In this document: positions 60,540 to 64,000 of the stretch, piece by piece
Position numbering within the stretch: position 1 is the stretch's first letter
Layout of the letters: each line of letters begins with the position of its first letter
Source of the DNA: Rugamonas brunnea
GTDB lineage: Bacteria > Pseudomonadota > Gammaproteobacteria > Burkholderiales > Burkholderiaceae_D
Direction of reading: 5' to 3'
Assembly (NCBI RefSeq): GCF_014042345.1
Contig: NZ_JACEZT010000001.1
Location: 558,001-622,000 of the forward strand
Length of the DNA stretch: 64,000 nt
Translations under genes and position numbers: made by a program
The notes under the pieces: generated by a model
Told to the model about the DNA's origin: nothing
Databases searched by the model: none
What the model saw: only the letters and a program-made list of their open reading frames with translations

Positions 60540-61817
60540 ATGAAGAAGCTCACTCCCATCCTGGCCGGCGCCGGCGCGCTGCTGGCCACCGTGCTCGCCA
60601 TCGCCCTGTGGCCGACCGACGATGCCGGCCCGCCGCCCACCGCCACCGCCGCGCTGGCACCGGCCGAGCGCGTGGCGCGCGGCGCCTACCTGGCCCGCGC
60701 CGGCGACTGCATGGCCTGCCACACCACGCGCGGCGGCGCGCCTTACGCGGGCGGGCGCGCACTGCCCACGCCGTTCGGCACCATGGTCACGCCCAACATC
60801 ACGTCCGACCGCGAGACAGGCATCGGCGCCTGGAGCGCGGACGACTTCTGGCGCGCGCTCCACAACGGCAAATCGAAGGATGGCCGCCTGCTCTACCCCG
60901 CCTTCCCGTACACCAACTACACCAAGGTGTCGCGCGACGACGCCGATGCGCTGTACGCCTACTTCCAGAGCGTGCCGGCCGCGCACCAGCCCAACCGGCC
61001 GCACCAGTTGCGCTTCCCGTACAACCAGCAATTCATGCTGGCCCTGTGGCGCACGCTGTACTTCAAGCCCGCCGTGTTCCGCCCGCAGGCCACCCAATCG
61101 GCCGACTGGAACCGGGGCGCCTACCTGGTCGAAGGGCTGGGCCATTGCGCGGCCTGCCACAGCGAACGCAATACGCTGGGCGCCACCAGCGACACGCTGT
61201 CCGGCGGCATGATCCCCGTGCTGGGCTGGTACGCGCCCTCGCTGACGGCCGACGCGGAAGCAGGCCTGGGCGCATGGAAACCGGAGGACGTGGCGGCGCT
61301 GCTGAAAACGGGTATATCGCCGCGCGCCACCGTGTTCGGGCCGATGGCCGAAGTGGTGCGGCAAAGCCTGCAGCACCTGAACGACGCCGACATCCATGCA
61401 ATGACGGTCTATCTGCGGGCCTTGCCCGGCGCGGCGGAGAAATCGGACTTTGAGCGCGACACCTCGACCCAGGCCAAGGAATTCCTGCTGGCCGGCGCGC
61501 GCCTGTACCACAGCCATTGCGAGGACTGCCATGGCGCCAACGGCAAGGGTTTGCCGCCCGGCGTGCCGCCACTGGCCGGCAACCGCGCGTTGACAATGGA
61601 GGAAGCCGTGAACCCGATCCGCATCGTGCTCAATGGCGGCTTCGCGCCCGGCACGGCCGGCAATCCGCGCCCCTACGGCATGCCGCCGTTCGGCCATGTA
61701 CTCAACGACACGGAAGTGGCGGCCGTGGTGTCCTACCTGCGCAGCGCGTGGGGCAACAACGCCCCGCCCGTCACGGGACAGGACGTGAACCGCTACCGCA
61801 ACGTGCCGCTGGATTGA
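60540..61817 (+). CDS. triheme cytochrome c, dehydrogenase-subunit type
   Basis: A 425-residue protein with an N-terminal membrane or signal helix (LTPILAGAGALLATVLAIALW) and three haem sites CMACH, CAACH and CEDCH. The spacing and stretches such as GGRALPTPFGTMVTPNITSD and YAYFQSVPAAHQPN are those of the cytochrome subunit of membrane-bound alcohol, sorbitol or gluconate dehydrogenases. Those enzymes have a flavin or PQQ subunit next door; here none is present. It may accept electrons from an enzyme encoded elsewhere. Overlap with the upstream gene is not seen (4-base gap). Confidence 0.92.
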   Translation: MKKLTPILAGAGALLATVLAIALWPTDDAGPPPTATAALAPAERVARGAYLARAGDCMACHTTRGGAPYAGGRALPTPFGTMVTPNITSDRETGIGAWSADDFWRALHNGKSKDGRLLYPAFPYTNYTKVSRDDADALYAYFQSVPAAHQPNRPHQLRFPYNQQFMLALWRTLYFKPAVFRPQATQSADWNRGAYLVEGLGHCAACHSERNTLGATSDTLSGGMIPVLGWYAPSLTADAEAGLGAWKPEDVAALLKTGISPRATVFGPMAEVVRQSLQHLNDADIHAMTVYLRALPGAAEKSDFERDTSTQAKEFLLAGARLYHSHCEDCHGANGKGLPPGVPPLAGNRALTMEEAVNPIRIVLNGGFAPGTAGNPRPYGMPPFGHVLNDTEVAAVVSYLRSAWGNNAPPVTGQDVNRYRNVPLD

Positions 61818-61854
61818 TGTGGTGATGTGAAGGGGCCGCCCGCGCGGCCCCGGA

Positions 61855-62976
61855 TCAGGCGCGCTCGATCAGGCCGACGCGGTTGGTGCTGGCGTTGCGC
61901 GCATCTTCCGCGCTGACTTTACCAGCGGCCAGCAGCGCGCGCAGCGAGGCGTTCATCGTATGGCAGCCGGGCGTCGATTTGCTCTCCATCCAGCCGCGGA
62001 TGGCCGACACGTTGCCGCTGGCGATCATCTGCACCACTTCCGGATTGGAGGTCAGGCATTCCGTAGCCAGGTGGTAGCGCTCTCCCTCAACGGACGGCAG
62101 CAACGCCTGGCACAGCACGCCGCGCAGCGCATGGGCCAGCGCCTGCGATTGCGGTTCCGTGTTGCCCAGCAGGCGCACCATCTTCTGCAAACCCAGCTCC
62201 GTCGAGCGGGCGTGCAGCGAGGCCAGCACCAGCGGGCCCGATTCGGCCAGCGCCAGCGCTTCCTGCGCCGTCTGGGCGTCGCGGATCTCGCCGATCACGA
62301 TCACGTCGGGCCGCTCGCGCAGCGCGTCGAGCGCGCCCAGGTAGAAGCTTTCCACGTCGCCGTCGAAGCCCACCTCGCGCTGGGTGATCACGCATTTACG
62401 TTGCGGAATCAGGGTTTCGACCGGGTCTTCAATGGTGATGATGTGACCCGAGCGATTCTTGTTGATCTCATCGAGCATGGAGGCGATGGTGGTCGACTTG
62501 CCCTGGCAGGTGTCGCCGATGATCAACACCAGGCCGCTGGAGAGTTTGGCGAAATCCATTTCATCCTGGCGCAGGCCCAGCTGGCCCAGCGCCATTGGCT
62601 CCTTGGGGAAGCGTCGGATCACGCAACCGAGCCGCTTCTTACCCTGGAAGGTGAAGCAGTTGGCGCGGATACGGGCCGTGTGCAGGTCGATGGAACGGTC
62701 GAACGCGCGGTCCTGGATGCGCTCGGCCCAGTTGGGTTCGACCACTTCGAAGAATTCTTCCAGCTCCTCGCGCGTGATCGGCGAATCCGTCACGGCCACC
62801 AGCCCCTTGGGCTGGCGCAGCAGCAAGGGACTGTTCTGGTGGATCAGGATGTCGCTGAAGATCAGCTTGGAGTTCAGCAGGTGCAGGATCTGCTCGACCA
62901 GCGTGCCGAACACGGGATGGTCTTCGTTCTCCACATAGGACAACGTGCGTATTTGCGACGACAAGTGATGTTCCAT
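61855..62976 (-). CDS. pilU: PilT/PilU-like type IV pilus retraction ATPase
   Basis: A 373-residue hexameric motor ATPase. An N-terminal PAS-like domain (about 1-100) precedes the RecA core with Walker A GDTCQGKSTT (about 158; usual form is GPTGSGKST), the Asp box HIITIEDPVETLI, Walker B VIVIGEIRD and the His box SLHARS. It is closer to PilU than PilT by eye, but that call is tentative. It is a lone gene: no pilT, pilB or pilin is in the window. The start ATG at 62976 follows AGAGCAAAG. Confidence 0.88.
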   Translation of the reverse strand: MEHHLSSQIRTLSYVENEDHPVFGTLVEQILHLLNSKLIFSDILIHQNSPLLLRQPKGLVAVTDSPITREELEEFFEVVEPNWAERIQDRAFDRSIDLHTARIRANCFTFQGKKRLGCVIRRFPKEPMALGQLGLRQDEMDFAKLSSGLVLIIGDTCQGKSTTIASMLDEINKNRSGHIITIEDPVETLIPQRKCVITQREVGFDGDVESFYLGALDALRERPDVIVIGEIRDAQTAQEALALAESGPLVLASLHARSTELGLQKMVRLLGNTEPQSQALAHALRGVLCQALLPSVEGERYHLATECLTSNPEVVQMIASGNVSAIRGWMESKSTPGCHTMNASLRALLAAGKVSAEDARNASTNRVGLIERA

Positions 62977-63109
62977 CTTTGCTCTGATCTCCGGGTCCGT
63001 TACGCCGCTGGGGTAGCCTCTCCAACTGCTACGGCGATTATAAGACCAGCGCCAAAGATTGCCACCAGAAAATTAATTTTCTGAAACTTGGGCGCAACAG
63101 GGGCGCACA

Positions 63110-63760
63110 TCAACGCGGCTGGCGCGTCTTGGGATACTCGAAACCGGTGCGCAAATCCATCTGCCAGCGCTGGCCGGCGTCCGTCACCTCGACCCGGTCC
63201 GGCGGCGCATCGCCGGCCAGGGCGCCCGAGAACAGCGGCAAGCCCTCGCCCTTGCGCACCAGTTCCTCGCAGCGCTCGTAGACGTTAGGACAGCCCGTCT
63301 CCGCGATCAGGGCCTGCACGATGGGCACCTTCCACGCGTCCACGCCGCCGGCCTGGAAGCGGCAGATCAGGTAGCCGGACGGCCCGCCGTAGCTGTCCAC
63401 CAGCAGGCCGGGCAAGCCGTCCTCCTCGCCCAGCACCAGCGGCACCAGGGCCGTGGCCCCGGCCTGGCGCCAGCCGGCGGCACGCTTGGCGACGGCGGCC
63501 TTGACGCGGCGCTTCATCAGCGCGTGGTCGATCGGCTCGTCCTCGCGGAAGCTCCACACGCGCGCGCGGATCTGCGACTTGGCGTTGTAGGCGGCGCGGG
63601 CCAGGAACTGGCGCGACGAACTTTGCACGATGGCGGTCGAACCGGGCTTGGCTTTTTCCTGCGGCTTGCCGTCCACTTTTTCGATCGCGGACGCGTAAAT
63701 CCACGGTTCGCCGGCCAGCAAGCTCTTTTCCTTGCCCTGTTTGATGGTGATGATCAGCAT
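63110..63760 (-). pseudogene. rlmI: truncated RlmI-type rRNA methyltransferase
   Basis: A 216-residue frame whose start MLIITIKQGKEKSLLAGEPWIYASAI and GEEDGLPGLLVDSYGG correspond to the PUA and linking domains of RlmI, the 23S rRNA m5C1962 methyltransferase of about 396 residues. After VTDAGQRWQMDLRTG the sequence should continue KTGFYLDQR and the SAM-binding Rossmann domain; instead it reads FEYPKTRQPR and stops. The next 110 bases hold no continuation in another frame before pilU. So it lacks its catalytic half and is either a pseudogene or a stand-alone RNA-binding protein. The start at 63760 begins the family N-terminus. Confidence 0.75.
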
Positions 63761-63910
63761 GGTATTCCAGTGAGGTTGACCCGACATGATACCGCACGGC
63801 GTCGCCGCAGCGGCGGCACGATCAAGTAGTTTAAGTTTAAACAAATTCCGTGCGCCGCGGGCAAGGGGCGCTATATACTCTCCGTTCGAATAACCTACCA
63901 GGAGACTTAT

Positions 63911-64000
63911 TTGAACCGTCCCACCACCTCCCTGCAGCGCGCACTTGCGCTGCCGGCCCTGCTGCTGGCCTGCGCCGGCGCCTGGGCCGCCGACAGCGCG
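63911..64000 (+). CDS. start of a secreted protein, runs off the window
   Basis: TTG at 63911 follows GGAG by six bases. Thirty codons are visible and encode a typical signal peptide (RALALPALLLACAGAWAA, then DSA). The rest lies outside the window, so function cannot be given. TATACT at 63874-63879 may be its -10 element. The gene diverges from the truncated methyltransferase frame. Confidence 0.7.
   Translation, partial: MNRPTTSLQRALALPALLLACAGAWAADSA

Overview
The window looks like a chromosomal stretch of a high-GC betaproteobacterium, most likely Burkholderiales / Oxalobacteraceae (Massilia, Duganella or Janthinobacterium-like). This rests on the gene neighbourhoods (trxB / ftsK-lolA-rarA // serS-tRNA-Ser; nadE-glnB; hemCDXY divergent from ppc; a long, Ala/Lys-extended RpoD) and on the protein sequences as recognised by eye. 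No database search was run.

Region by region. (1) 1-2.1 kb: a FadI-like thiolase with a near-consensus promoter and two tandem tRNA-Ser(CGA) genes ending in a strong terminator. (2) 2.1-15 kb: the housekeeping block serS ... rarA, lolA, ftsK with divergent trxB-smr. A 5-kb accessory insert separates serS from rarA. It carries two regulator-plus-enzyme modules: an XRE/MmyB regulator divergent from an epoxide-hydrolase-like protein across a 19-bp palindrome, and an AraC-type regulator divergent from a TauD/TfdA dioxygenase plus BKACE (DUF849) operon with a 21-bp-period direct-repeat operator. (3) 15-18.4 kb: TRIC-type channel, PII protein and glutamine-dependent NAD synthetase. (4) 18.6-22.4 kb: a lower-GC segment with a FemAB-like acyltransferase, an amidase and its divergent AraC-type regulator. 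(5) 22.3-29.7 kb: a DUF5335 protein, a POT peptide transporter and a 1717-residue kinase-ATPase-TPR-GAF-GGDEF protein. (6) 29.9-37.7 kb: pyrophosphatase, the hemCDXY haem operon and PEP carboxylase. (7) 37.9-48.6 kb: a degenerate NarX-type histidine kinase, then a complete nitrous oxide reductase operon (nosZ-R-D-F-Y-L, a c-type cytochrome, apbE) with an FNR/DNR-type box in front of nosZ. (8) 48.8-55.4 kb: a diguanylate cyclase, then a secretion cluster of EXORDIUM-like protein, NTF2-like protein, orphan lipase foldase, DsbC-type isomerase and an MFS transporter that ends inside a 63-bp palindrome. (9) 55.5-64 kb: rpoD with a long structured leader, proQ, a DEDD exonuclease, a diheme/triheme cytochrome pair, a PilU-like ATPase, a truncated RlmI-type methyltransferase and the start of a secreted protein.

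Most of the window is ordinary core genome. The best candidates for something undescribed are the AraC-TauD-BKACE module (two enzymes that could form a short catabolic route, with a textbook AraC operator), the lipase-foldase/DsbC/EXORDIUM cluster with no lipase, and the promoter-to-terminator unit upstream of rpoD that could be an sRNA or attenuator next to proQ.
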